Assembly (NCBI RefSeq): GCF_000759435.1
Contig: NZ_JRJG01000003.1
Span: forward strand, 62,001-126,000
Source of the DNA: Hoeflea sp. BAL378
GTDB taxonomy: Bacteria > Pseudomonadota > Alphaproteobacteria > Rhizobiales > Rhizobiaceae
Direction of reading: 5' to 3'
DNA length: 64,000 nucleotides
The notes below the pieces were generated by a model that was not told the DNA's origin, did no database searches, and was given only the letters and a program-made list of their open reading frames with translations. Below are positions 9,418 through 17,404 of the stretch, one piece after another. Both the position numbers and the translations under genes were made by a program. Numbering within the stretch: position 1 is the first letter of the stretch; each line of letters begins with the position of its first letter.

Positions 9418-10241
9418 GATTTGGCGGTGGCGACGGCCCAGAGGCCGACAGCCAGCATCGGCAGCGATAGCACCATACCCATGGTCAGCCAGCCGCCGGC
9501 GAGATACCCGATCTGGATGTCAGGTTCCCTGAAGAACTCGACGAATATCCGAGACAGTGCATAGCCAGACACAAAAATGCCGGCGATGAGGCCGCGATGT
9601 TTGAGAGCCTGGCGGCGGTAGATCTGCCATGCCAGCACCGAGAGCAGCAGCAGGCCTTCGAGTGCGGCTTCATACAGCTGGGTCGGGTGACGCGGGAAAG
9701 GGCCACCGGTGGGGAACACGAATGCCCACGGCGCGTCGGTCAGTTTGCCCCAGAGTTCGGAATTGATGAAATTGGCCAGCCGGCCGAAAAACAGGCCCAC
9801 AGGCACGACCGCGCAAACTACATCAAACAGGTTAAAGACCGGGATGCTTCGTTTGTGGGCAAACAGGAGCATGGCAACGAGCGTGCCGAGCAAGCCTCCG
9901 TGGAACGACATTCCGCCATTCCAGATCTCCAGAGCGCGGACAGGATTGGCCGACACGGCTGCAAAGTCATAAAACAGGATGTAGCCGATGCGCCCGCCTG
10001 CAACGATGCCGACAGTGGCCCAAAGCAGGAAGTCATCGATGTCGAGCGCTGTCATGCGCGGACCGCTGGCTGGCCAGAGCTTTTCGTTCTCGACGAGCTT
10101 GCGGGCGTACCGCCAGCCCAGCAGGATGCCGATGACATAGGCAAGACCATACCAGCGCACCTGAACCGGGCCGATGGCGAAGATGACCGGATCAATGTCC
10201 GGGAAGGCCATGAGCGACAACAGCGTTGCGGTATACTCCAA
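9408..10241 (-). CDS. lgt: Prolipoprotein diacylglyceryl transferase
   Basis: A 277-residue polytopic inner-membrane enzyme that adds diacylglycerol from phosphatidylglycerol to the lipobox Cys of prolipoproteins. Conserved features are the MSFHGGLLG motif with His114, GRIGY near 83, and GRLANFINSELWG from about 153. Two starts are possible: TTG at 10241 (GGAAGG upstream) or ATG at 10211, which begins MAFPDIDP as in many relatives. The last few codons overlap the IS110 fragment, so the C-terminal end is probably slightly altered by that insertion. It looks functional. Confidence 0.9.
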   Translation of the reverse strand: MEYTATLLSLMAFPDIDPVIFAIGPVQVRWYGLAYVIGILLGWRYARKLVENEKLWPASGPRMTALDIDDFLLWATVGIVAGGRIGYILFYDFAAVSANPVRALEIWNGGMSFHGGLLGTLVAMLLFAHKRSIPVFNLFDVVCAVVPVGLFFGRLANFINSELWGKLTDAPWAFVFPTGGPFPRHPTQLYEAALEGLLLLSVLAWQIYRRQALKHRGLIAGIFVSGYALSRIFVEFFREPDIQIGYLAGGWLTMGMVLSLPMLAVGLWAVATAKSCA

Positions 10242-10560
10242 TGCGCATTCCTTCCTGTCGGTCTAGCTCTGCCACGGCTCCGACTATTACAGATATGGTT
10301 TCAACCGGCATCCACAGATGGGTCTATTCGTAACGGGAAACCGATGACACTTATGGCGGGGCGTCGCAACGTCGGTTGGTGTGTTTGGCCCCATGCCGCC
10401 AAATGCTGCAGCAACTATTAAGGCCAGGCTAACATCAGGACGCAAAGAAGGTCTATCCCGGTTCTGTAAACGCCGCCCGGCGGGACCTCGGCGCTTGATC
10501 CAAGTCAAGGCGAGCAGTGCGACGAAGCTCTAGACAAGATGGGTAGAGTCTGGAAAAATT
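10242..10560. other. Intergenic region upstream of ECF locus 1
   Basis: No supported gene. It holds an FNR/FixK-like box at 10495-10508. A degenerate copy of the ECF promoter motif points toward lgt, with its -35 CTGTAAT intact (attac at 10286-10290) but the -10 changed to GAGCTA. Confidence 0.6.
10495..10508. promoter_or_regulatory. FNR/FixK-type binding box
   Basis: TTGATCCAAGTCAA, a full TTGA-N6-TCAA palindrome, 52 bases before the ATG at 10561. This matches the consensus of CRP/FNR-family oxygen regulators (FnrL, FixK) in alphaproteobacteria. A similar box lies upstream of the second ECF gene. Confidence 0.65.
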
Positions 10561-10932
10561 ATGCGCACGCTCAGATTGCAGATCGCAAAATGCACGATTA
10601 GATTGCGTGTGGTGACTATCATCGCGGTAGTCGCGGCTTTACTTTATTCTGCTCTGGCTGTTGCCCCTGAGTTTGACCATCACAATCCGTCGACGCAGTC
10701 CACCAACGAATTGGTCACCCATGTTGCGGGTGTCAGCGATGATGCGGAGAAAGCTGTTCCCGGCGTAAATTGCCACCTCGGGCTTCACTGCCTAGCGGGA
10801 ATTCTTCCGAAGAGCAGCCTGGTGCCGGTGGGCTGGGTGGGTTCATCAGAGCGCCAGTTTGATCCGCACTTCACGCTGCGTGAAGTGAGGTACCTGATCT
10901 TTCAACCACCACGACCCCTTTCACAGGTCTAA
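10561..10932 (+). CDS. Small membrane/secreted protein with His-Cys motif
   Basis: 123 residues. A hydrophobic segment at about residues 17-35 could be a signal peptide or anchor. The exported part has an EFDHHN stretch and a compact NCHLGLHC motif (2 Cys, 2 His) that could bind metal or form a disulphide. I do not recognise a named family. It precedes the ECF sigma gene by 51 bases and is the first gene after the FNR-like box, so it is probably co-transcribed with the sigma factor and may report a periplasmic signal to it; that role is inference. Confidence 0.6.
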   Translation: MRTLRLQIAKCTIRLRVVTIIAVVAALLYSALAVAPEFDHHNPSTQSTNELVTHVAGVSDDAEKAVPGVNCHLGLHCLAGILPKSSLVPVGWVGSSERQFDPHFTLREVRYLIFQPPRPLSQV

Positions 10933-10983
10933 CTGCCAGCATCGCATGTCGGTGCTGCACAAAGTCATGTGAAAGGAACACGA

Positions 10984-11655
10984 ATGTTTGCTGAACAAAA
11001 CAACAGTGCAACAACGATCTCGCGCCGAGTCGTTGAGGCAAAACTCGTCGAATCCCGCAACCGGTTCCTCGGCTTTCTCCGCCGGCGATTGAGCAGGCCA
11101 CAGGATGCCGAGGATGTCTTTCAAGATTTCTGCGTAAAGGTACTGCGCCACCATGCCCAGATTGAGGACGATGAGAGGCTGGATGCCTGGCTCGGCGTCA
11201 CCCTGAAACACACCTTGACGGATCACTACCGGCGGCAAGCGGCGCGAAATCGCGGCGCAGAGGCCTATGCGATCGAGACCAAGGTGACCCAGCAGGAGGA
11301 CATCGATGTTGCGGAGCCCGCGTGTACCTGCATCGCGGCGGCGATGAAGATGCTTCAGCCCTCTCAGGCAGAATTGTTGGCTCGGATTGATCTACGAGAC
11401 GAGGCGCGCACGGCTGTCGCAACTGAACTGGGGCTGAGCTCGAACTCTTTGGGAGTTCGGGTCCATCGCGCGAGAACAGCGTTGAGGAAGAAAATAGCGG
11501 AGGTCTGCCAGGTTTGCGGTGAAGGCGGCTTCATGATTTGTGACTGCGATCACTCTCGGGGCGTTCGGCCATCGTCGACACCTCGCCAGTTCGATGCCCC
11601 ACCGAGTGTAATGTCCAGCCCCGTTGCGCGTCTTCTGATCAAGAGGGTTGGCTAA
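10984..11655 (+). CDS. ECF sigma factor with CxC linker and Cys-rich tail (locus 1)
   Basis: 223 residues. Sigma region 2 is at about 20-90 (RLSRPQDAEDVFQDF, DAWLGVTLKHTLTDHYRR), and region 4 at about 120-172 with a helix-turn-helix (ATELGLSSNSLGVRVHRA). Two additions stand out: Cys114-Thr-Cys116 in the linker and a tail with Cys175, Cys178, Cys187, Cys189 and His190. The start at 10984 is preferred to GTG 10969 because GAAAGGA lies six bases upstream. CorE-type (ECF44) sigma factors sense copper through such C-terminal Cys domains; no classical anti-sigma gene is seen here. The likely target promoters are the GTAA-N17-CGTCT sites. Confidence 0.88.
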   Translation: MFAEQNNSATTISRRVVEAKLVESRNRFLGFLRRRLSRPQDAEDVFQDFCVKVLRHHAQIEDDERLDAWLGVTLKHTLTDHYRRQAARNRGAEAYAIETKVTQQEDIDVAEPACTCIAAAMKMLQPSQAELLARIDLRDEARTAVATELGLSSNSLGVRVHRARTALRKKIAEVCQVCGEGGFMICDCDHSRGVRPSSTPRQFDAPPSVMSSPVARLLIKRVG

Positions 11656-11732
11656 CATGCGAGGTAGAATGACAGGCCTAAGTCGCAGATCACTGGAAAC
11701 TCCGCCTGGTCATCGGAGGAGCTCAATCAGGG

Positions 11733-12086
11733 GTGCCGATGTGTGCAACTCTAGAAAGCGTATCAAGGAATGAGCATGTGAAACGTCAGCCTGGCTCTGA
11801 TCCCACAAGTGACACTGAACTCGACGAACTGATATGTGACTGCATCGACATTCTCCTGTCCACGCTTCCGCATGAACAGGCCAATATTGTTCGGCGCGTT
11901 GATGTCGATGGAGAGCGGAAGGAGGGCGTCGCGCACAGCTTGGGGCTCAGCGAGAGTACGATAGACGTTCGACTTGGATGTGGAAGACAGGCTCTGAAGG
12001 AGAGGTTCGCAGAGATGACCCGGATCTGCCCAAAGCATGGCCTGTCAGGCTGCGATTGCACTCTGTCGAACTGGGCAGACCTCTGA
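11733..12086 (+). CDS. Sigma-region-4-only protein with Cys motifs
   Basis: Up to 117 residues, aligning with the second half of the neighbouring ECF sigma: Cys35-Asp-Cys37 equals the linker CxC, a region-4 helix-turn-helix follows (AHSLGLSESTIDVRLG), and the tail has Cys99, His102, Cys107 and Cys109. Sigma region 2 is absent, so it cannot direct core polymerase to a -10 by itself. The start could be ATG 11733 or GTG 11778; the latter has an AAGGA box and keeps all motifs. It may be a metal-responsive co-regulator or competitor of the sigma factor, or a decayed copy. Confidence 0.65.
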   Translation: MPMCATLESVSRNEHVKRQPGSDPTSDTELDELICDCIDILLSTLPHEQANIVRRVDVDGERKEGVAHSLGLSESTIDVRLGCGRQALKERFAEMTRICPKHGLSGCDCTLSNWADL

Positions 12087-12102
12087 GGGTGTCTGGGACT
12101 GC

Positions 12103-12128
12103 GTAATGCCGGCGCGGCGCAGGCGTCT
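12103..12128 (+). promoter_or_regulatory. Putative ECF promoter upstream of Cys peptide 1
   Basis: GTAAT at 12103, then 16 bases, then CGTCTA from 12124. The peptide ATG lies 24 bases beyond the -10. This is one of six sites with identical spacing in the window. Confidence 0.6.
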
Positions 12129-12151
12129 ATACTTGCAGGAGACAATTTTTC

Positions 12152-12349
12152 ATGGAGAAAACCAAAATGCAAACAAAGATCATCCCGACCGGCGTAACGC
12201 CCGATCAATCACCGAAAGGCTGCTGCTGCGGGTCTACGTCCAAAACTCAAGAGGCCAATGTTGCTGTGCCAAGTATGGACCCGCCTGCAGTCGTAAAGGT
12301 TGACCATGGCACAGGCACCAAAACCGGCGGATGCTGCGGCGCGAGCTGA
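12152..12349 (+). CDS. Small Cys-rich CCCG peptide (metallothionein-like)
   Basis: 65 residues (or 60 from the second ATG at 12167). It carries a Cys24-Cys25-Cys26-Gly cluster and a C-terminal GGCCG (Cys61, Cys62), separated by a Pro/Val-rich linker. AGGAGA precedes the first ATG. There is no signal peptide, so a cytosolic copper- or zinc-binding peptide is plausible. A second protein with a CCCGS end is at 49750. Both follow the same ECF-type promoter. I do not know a named family. Confidence 0.65.
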   Translation: MEKTKMQTKIIPTGVTPDQSPKGCCCGSTSKTQEANVAVPSMDPPAVVKVDHGTGTKTGGCCGAS

Positions 12350-12402
12350 TCCGCCACATCCCGGTGTATGTTGCAGAATTTCGTCTTATGAGGAGAAACA
12401 AA

Positions 12403-12552
12403 ATGACACTCATTTTGGTAGGGCTTGCATCCGGCATGCTGCTGATATTCGCGGCCTCAGTGATCCGGCAGCGCTCCGAATTAGTCGCGTTGGACGCCGA
12501 TGTAAGCGCAGTCCATGATTTACGGAAAACATCGGAGGGAATTTCCTCTTGA
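12403..12552 (+). CDS. Small single-span membrane protein
   Basis: 49 residues starting at 12403 (AGGAGA, 6 bases before ATG). One hydrophobic helix at residues 3-20 is followed by a charged tail. Its stop overlaps the TTG start of the beta-propeller pseudogene. No family recognised. Confidence 0.5.
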   Translation: MTLILVGLASGMLLIFAASVIRQRSELVALDADVSAVHDLRKTSEGISS

Positions 12553-13282
12553 TAGTATTGAATGTCGCCATATTGGCGGCGTTGATGCTTTCGACTGCAA
12601 TCACGACAGCTCAGCCTGCCGTGATTGCACCGGAAAATAGCACCTTTTCGGTGCTCATGGTCATTGCCGAAGGCGGCGAAGCAGGAAAGCGGATCATCGG
12701 ACTTGAGGCGATTCAGGAACCGACCAAAACCGAGAGTGTGTCCGAGATAGAGCATGCTGCTCACAATTCACTGGCCGAGGATAAACCGATCGGACCCTCG
12801 GATGCGGGCATCAGCATTCTCAGCGTTCCGGATGCGACATCTGGCGGGATTGTGTGGCGGATTGAAGTCCCCGGAGCAGTGCATCAAACCGCCATTTCCT
12901 CCGACGAGCGCTGTGCTGTCGCGATCCATCGCTCGGGCAATGGAATATCCGTAACCAACCTGATGAGTTTCACGCCGACGGTGTATGCGGAGCTTTGCCG
13001 TTGCGGTCGAGTTGCACGCGATAGATCTATCGGGTGACCGAAAATGTTATCGCGGGTAGCGGTGACGGCAAGATCGCGGCGATCAACCTTGCCGATGTTG
13101 AGATCCAGGTCTCTGAACTGTCCTTGGAACAGTACCAGTTGGCCAAAATTCGTGGCACCGGCACGCTCTTCGTTTCTACCGGTGCCGAGCCAAAGATACG
13201 GATCATTGATGAGGCGGTGATAATGGCCAAAGGAGAATTCGTGATAGAAGGTCAGGGGCACAAGACGGTGGCGCTGACTTGA
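12549..13282 (+). pseudogene. Decayed YVTN beta-propeller gene
   Basis: Two frames together match the intact beta-propeller at 61985-63046. The first (12549-13037, TTG start) has a signal-like N-terminus and matches through EVPGAVHQTAISSDERCAVA. The second (13034-13282) matches only the C-terminal end: GTGTLFVSTGAEPKIRIID and EGQGHKTVALT. The propeller blades between them are deleted and the frame is broken. It is a remnant of a second copy of that gene. Confidence 0.8.
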
Positions 13283-13399
13283 CCCGTTCCTCGGAGGCCG
13301 CAAGAGAACGTTTCTGCCCCCGTTTGGCACGCTGTCTTTGTGGTCCACTGCTGCTGATCCGTTGAGCATCGTTCAATCTATTGAGAAAGAGACAAAGTT

Positions 13400-14725
13400 T
13401 TGAAACACTCACATGGTGATGACACCCTGAACAAGGGCTCAATCAGTTTGGCCGGTGCCGTTGGGATGGGAACCGGCGTGATGATCGGCGCGGGTATTTT
13501 TGCGCTGACGGGGCAAATTGCGCAATTGGCCGGACCCTATTTTGCTCTGTCTTTCGTATTTGGTGCCATCGTGACGTCCTTCAGCGCGTACAGTTACATC
13601 AAGATGTCGAATGCTTGGCCGTCCTCTGGCGGGATCGCGATGATCTTGCAGAAAGCCTACGGGCCGGGCGCCATCGCCGCAGCGGCGGCATTGTTGATGG
13701 CGCTGTCCATGGTAATTTCGGAAAGCCTCGTGGCGCGAACATTTGCGACCTATGTATTGCGACCCTTTGATATCGCAGGTGGCCCGCTGGTGCCGGTATT
13801 GGCGGTCGGAGTCATCCTGTTTGCCTTTATCGTAAATGCTTCGGGCAACCGGTCTGTCGGTCTTTTGTCGATCATCATGGCGGTCATCAAGATCGGAGGA
13901 ATTGCGCTCTTTGGCATCGTCGCGCTTTGGTCGGGCGGCTTCACGTTCGCAGCTGCAAGCAATACCAACAGCGGCTTCAATTTGACCGGGTTCATTGCGT
14001 CTGTAGCCCTGTCGATCCTGGCTTTCAAAGGCTTCACAACTATCACCAACAGTGGTGCAGAAATCACCGACCCGCATCGCAATGTAGGCCGCACCATCAT
14101 GATATCGATTGCCATTTGCACGGTAGTGTATCTGCTTGTCGCTTTTGCGGTCGGGTCCAATCTGTCGATTGATCAAATTGTTGCCGCCAAGGATTACTCA
14201 CTTGCCGAAGCCGCATCGCCTGCATTGGGACAGTCTGGCTTTTACTTGACAGTCGTCTTGGCAGCTGTCGCCACCGCGTCAGGCGTGTTGGCGAGTGTAT
14301 TTGCGGTGTCGCGCATGCTCGCAATGCTGACGGATATGAAAATGATACCTCACAGCCATTTTGGTATGTCGGGCCCGATCCGCAGCCACACTCTGGTCTA
14401 CACGGTCGTTCTTGCTTCGGCGCTTGCGGTGTTTTTTGATCTGAGCCGGATCGCATCGCTAGGGGCATTCTTTTACTTGATAATGGACATGCTGGTGCAT
14501 TGGGGCGTGTTTCGGCATTTGCGCCACGAGATTGGCGCGCATGGGGCCGTACTGCTTTGTGCGATTGCCTTCGACGGATTTGTTCTGGCAGCATTCACGA
14601 CAATGAAATTGGGATCCGATCCTATGATCGTTCTATATGCAGGTGCCGCGATTTCAGCGGTGTTCATCTACGAACGGATATACCTGAAGCGCTGGACGGC
14701 GCTGGAGGCAGTAGCGAAACACTGA
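13400..14725 (+). CDS. APC-family amino acid/amine permease
   Basis: 441 residues, about 12 predicted membrane helices. The first helix carries the substrate-binding GxG signature (GMGTGVMIGAGIFALTG), and GFTTITNSGAEITDP matches the APC helix-6 region. The start is a TTG at 13400; no in-frame ATG lies nearby before helix 1, and the N-terminus has three His residues. It stands alone after the beta-propeller pseudogene. Substrate cannot be read from sequence. Confidence 0.85.
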   Translation: MKHSHGDDTLNKGSISLAGAVGMGTGVMIGAGIFALTGQIAQLAGPYFALSFVFGAIVTSFSAYSYIKMSNAWPSSGGIAMILQKAYGPGAIAAAAALLMALSMVISESLVARTFATYVLRPFDIAGGPLVPVLAVGVILFAFIVNASGNRSVGLLSIIMAVIKIGGIALFGIVALWSGGFTFAAASNTNSGFNLTGFIASVALSILAFKGFTTITNSGAEITDPHRNVGRTIMISIAICTVVYLLVAFAVGSNLSIDQIVAAKDYSLAEAASPALGQSGFYLTVVLAAVATASGVLASVFAVSRMLAMLTDMKMIPHSHFGMSGPIRSHTLVYTVVLASALAVFFDLSRIASLGAFFYLIMDMLVHWGVFRHLRHEIGAHGAVLLCAIAFDGFVLAAFTTMKLGSDPMIVLYAGAAISAVFIYERIYLKRWTALEAVAKH

Positions 14726-15160
14726 CCGCGCGCGTGAACGGCGGAGACATGTGTGAGAAAAATTGACGATTTGCAGACATAGCGACTTTGAAGATGCGCA
14801 GCACCTGTCGTGTCGGACTGAACAAGAGAAATTGGGGGTTTGGGTGGTTCGAGTTCATCGGCGAATGACTACAGCCCCGCTGGGTTTTTCCGATATGCAG
14901 GCCGCTGATATACGCTCACGAGCGCTGGCAATATGAGTGAATTGCCATGGCGACCAATGCAGGAGATCGGGCAAACTATATCTGACGGTGGAGGCGCAGT
15001 TGCGAAGCGCAATCATATGTATCGCTTTGTCATTTTGATACTCAGGCCGTTGGAGAATTTGGACCAGCACCACTCAATGATGCGTCGCCATGGTTCTTTA
15101 TTGATCAAAAATTAAATAGCCGCTCACCAGGAGCCAAAAGGACAATGAATTGATGAACTC
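14726..15160. other. Intergenic region
   Basis: About 435 bases with only short unsupported frames. I see no recognisable promoter, repeat or RNA gene beyond general AT-richness near 15060-15120. Confidence 0.5.
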
Positions 15161-16063
15161 GTGAAAATTCTGACCACCGCAAAGATCATTTTCGCGATGT
15201 TTCTCTGGGCGAGTTGTTATCCGTTGATAACGATTGGCATCGCCTATGCCCCGCACCTGTCGTTTGCAACCTTGCGGGCAGTGATCGCAGGCGTTACCCT
15301 GCTGGCGATCGCGCTGGCTTTGCGCCGCCCGTTTCCGCGCAGTTGGAAGACGTGGATCACCCTTGCAGCAATCGGGTTTGGGGCCACCAGCTTGGGGTAT
15401 TTTGGCATGTTTCATGCGGCCGAATTCGTGTCACCTGGGATTGCGACAGTTATCACAAACACCCAGCCCTTAATGGCTGCCGCCCTCGCGGGTGTCGTCT
15501 TGGGAGAGCGGCTGACGGTCTGGGGTAAATCGGGTCTTGTTCTGGGGTTTCTGGGAATCGTCGTCATCGCTGCACCACGATTGTTCGGAGGTGGTCAGGA
15601 GAGCTACCTAATCGGCATCACGTATATCATTCTGGCGGCTCTTGGCATCACTATCAGCAATGTGATGCTGAAACGGATTGCGGATACGGTCGATCCACTG
15701 ATGGCCATCAGTGTCCAATTGTTGATCGGCAGTATCCCGCTGGCGATGATTGCCGTCGTGACTGAAGACTTCACTGTGATCGAGTGGTCTCCCGGATTTC
15801 TGTTTGCGCTGGTTGGCTTAGCGGTCTTTGGCTCCGCGCTGGTATATGTCATCTGGATGTCGGTTCTTGCAGAAGTGCCGCTGAGCAAGGCCAATGCGTT
15901 CAGCTTTCTTGTGCCGATATTCGGGCTGACAATGGGTTTGCTCTACTATGGCGAGTCCCTGGGCTGGCCGGAATTGATCGGCACGTCTCTTTCCCTTGCC
16001 GGCGTCATGATGGTCATTCGAAAGGGCATGGCACCGCCGACACTTTTTGGCGTTTCAGCGTAA
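15161..16063 (+). CDS. EamA/DMT-family transporter
   Basis: 300 residues with about ten hydrophobic helices in two repeated EamA halves; the second half begins near residue 150 (YIILAALGITISNVMLKR). These proteins usually export small metabolites or amino acids across the inner membrane. GTG start at 15161. Neighbours give no clue to substrate. Confidence 0.85.
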   Translation: MKILTTAKIIFAMFLWASCYPLITIGIAYAPHLSFATLRAVIAGVTLLAIALALRRPFPRSWKTWITLAAIGFGATSLGYFGMFHAAEFVSPGIATVITNTQPLMAAALAGVVLGERLTVWGKSGLVLGFLGIVVIAAPRLFGGGQESYLIGITYIILAALGITISNVMLKRIADTVDPLMAISVQLLIGSIPLAMIAVVTEDFTVIEWSPGFLFALVGLAVFGSALVYVIWMSVLAEVPLSKANAFSFLVPIFGLTMGLLYYGESLGWPELIGTSLSLAGVMMVIRKGMAPPTLFGVSA

Positions 16064-16201
16064 TGCTTGGCGTAATACTCACCGAGGTGTTGACCGAAGG
16101 TCCTGATGTTCGGCGATGGGACTCTGGCAGAGTTCAGTTTTCTGGACGTTGCTGTATGCACCACGATTGTTGCAACCGATAGGCGCACTGAAGGGCGGCG
16201 T

Positions 16202-17077
16202 ATGATGGGCGCGAATACTCTGATGACCAGCCAACACAAGTCCTTCGCCCTTGTCCTTAGTGGTGGTGGCGCAAGAGGTCTTTCGCATGTGGGAGTTTTG
16301 AGAGCCCTGATCAGTTTGGGTTATTTCCCCAGTGCAATTGTCGGTGTGTCAATGGGCGCGGTGGTTGGCGCAACTTATTCGCTGAACCCAAACTGGTATC
16401 GAGATCTTGTTGAAATGGACACCAGCGGGTTCCCGTCAACGCCGAACTTTCGAGGCCGAAGCATTGCCGAAAGAGTGAGGGGCCTGGCGATTGCGCTGCT
16501 TGCGGCACGTGACATGTATTTTGGCTGGGGCGCCGGAGCGCGCACCGAGAGCTGGGGCCGGGGTGTCCTTGCCGCCTTGACCAAGGGCAAAAACTTGGAG
16601 GATGGATCCATCCCTGTCTTTGTCTGCACGACGGATGTGCTGTCGGGGGAACGTGTTGTCCACAACCGAGGGTCAGCTGCTAACTACGTTTATGCCAGTG
16701 CTGCGCTCGCAGGTATCCTACCACCGCTGATTGACGGATCTCACGTCCTGATGGATGGTGCCTATGCGGACATCGCGCCTATAGATGTGGCGCGAAGCAC
16801 CGGTGTCGATGTAGTGATCGCTGTTGATCCAAGCCAGCCCGAAACCGGGATCGCTCCCCGCAACGGAGTACAAGCGATGCTAAGATCAATCGAGATCTGT
16901 CAGAACGAGCATGCCCGGCTGCGTTTCGGTCAGGCCGATATGGTCATCAGGCCAAAGTTTAGAAATACCATAGGAACACTGGAATTCCACTACAAGCGGC
17001 AATGCATTGCGTCGGGCACCATGGCAGTGCGCCGGTCCGGTGATCAGATCAGAACGTTGCTCAATCGAGGCACATAG
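16202..17077 (+). CDS. Patatin-like phospholipase
   Basis: About 291 residues from ATG 16202 (16205 and 16223 are alternatives). The oxyanion hole GGGARGLSHVGVL begins at residue 21, the nucleophile Ser50 lies in GVSMG, and the catalytic Asp185 in DGAYADIAP completes the Ser-Asp dyad. No signal peptide. Patatin enzymes hydrolyse acyl chains from membrane lipids; this short form resembles the RssA/NTE group. The frame stays open up to 16106, but the extra residues are not conserved in type. Confidence 0.88.
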   Translation: MMGANTLMTSQHKSFALVLSGGGARGLSHVGVLRALISLGYFPSAIVGVSMGAVVGATYSLNPNWYRDLVEMDTSGFPSTPNFRGRSIAERVRGLAIALLAARDMYFGWGAGARTESWGRGVLAALTKGKNLEDGSIPVFVCTTDVLSGERVVHNRGSAANYVYASAALAGILPPLIDGSHVLMDGAYADIAPIDVARSTGVDVVIAVDPSQPETGIAPRNGVQAMLRSIEICQNEHARLRFGQADMVIRPKFRNTIGTLEFHYKRQCIASGTMAVRRSGDQIRTLLNRGT

Positions 17078-17404
17078 GAAAGCACGATCCGTCCCAAGGT
17101 CAGGGCGCTTACAGAAACCGTGTCTTGGATATGCTGCTTTCCTGGTCCGGACAGGATTCTCCTCCAAAATCTGGTCTTATGCCTTACGCCATGTCTCCTC
17201 TGTGGTCTGTCGGGCCCATTGTTGATGGGCTTATCCTTTGACCCGTTTCAATAGTTGCGCGTTGATCGCGACCGCGACCGTGCTTGCCGACATCAGAATA
17301 GCGCCCACAGCGGGTCGTTCCAGCTCATCAAAGGCGCATACAGCTGTCCGTTCGCCCTACCGACGATCGATATGGCCTTCATGATTTGCACGCCTCCGTG
17401 GCCG
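17078..17404. other. Intergenic region with a P-type ATPase scrap
   Basis: No intact gene. It contains the ATPase tail fragment at 17231-17312. A plus-strand frame through here (from 17255) is the antisense shadow of the glucoamylase-like gene. Confidence 0.6.
17231..17312 (-). pseudogene. C-terminal remnant of a CopB-type P1B ATPase
   Basis: The minus strand encodes PAVGAILMSASTVAVAINAQ followed by LLKRVKG and a stop. This is nearly identical to the end of the intact ATPase at 23012 (PAVGAILMSASTVVVAINAQ, LLKRVKL). Nothing upstream on this strand resembles the rest of the protein. It is a leftover from a lost second copy or from a duplication of the operon. Confidence 0.8.

Noticed and set aside
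10264-10290. ECF-like motif pointing at lgt
   Set aside because: The -35 fits, but the -10 is GAGCTA instead of CGTCTA.
9597-10421. Plus-strand frame opposite lgt
   Set aside because: Antisense shadow of lgt.
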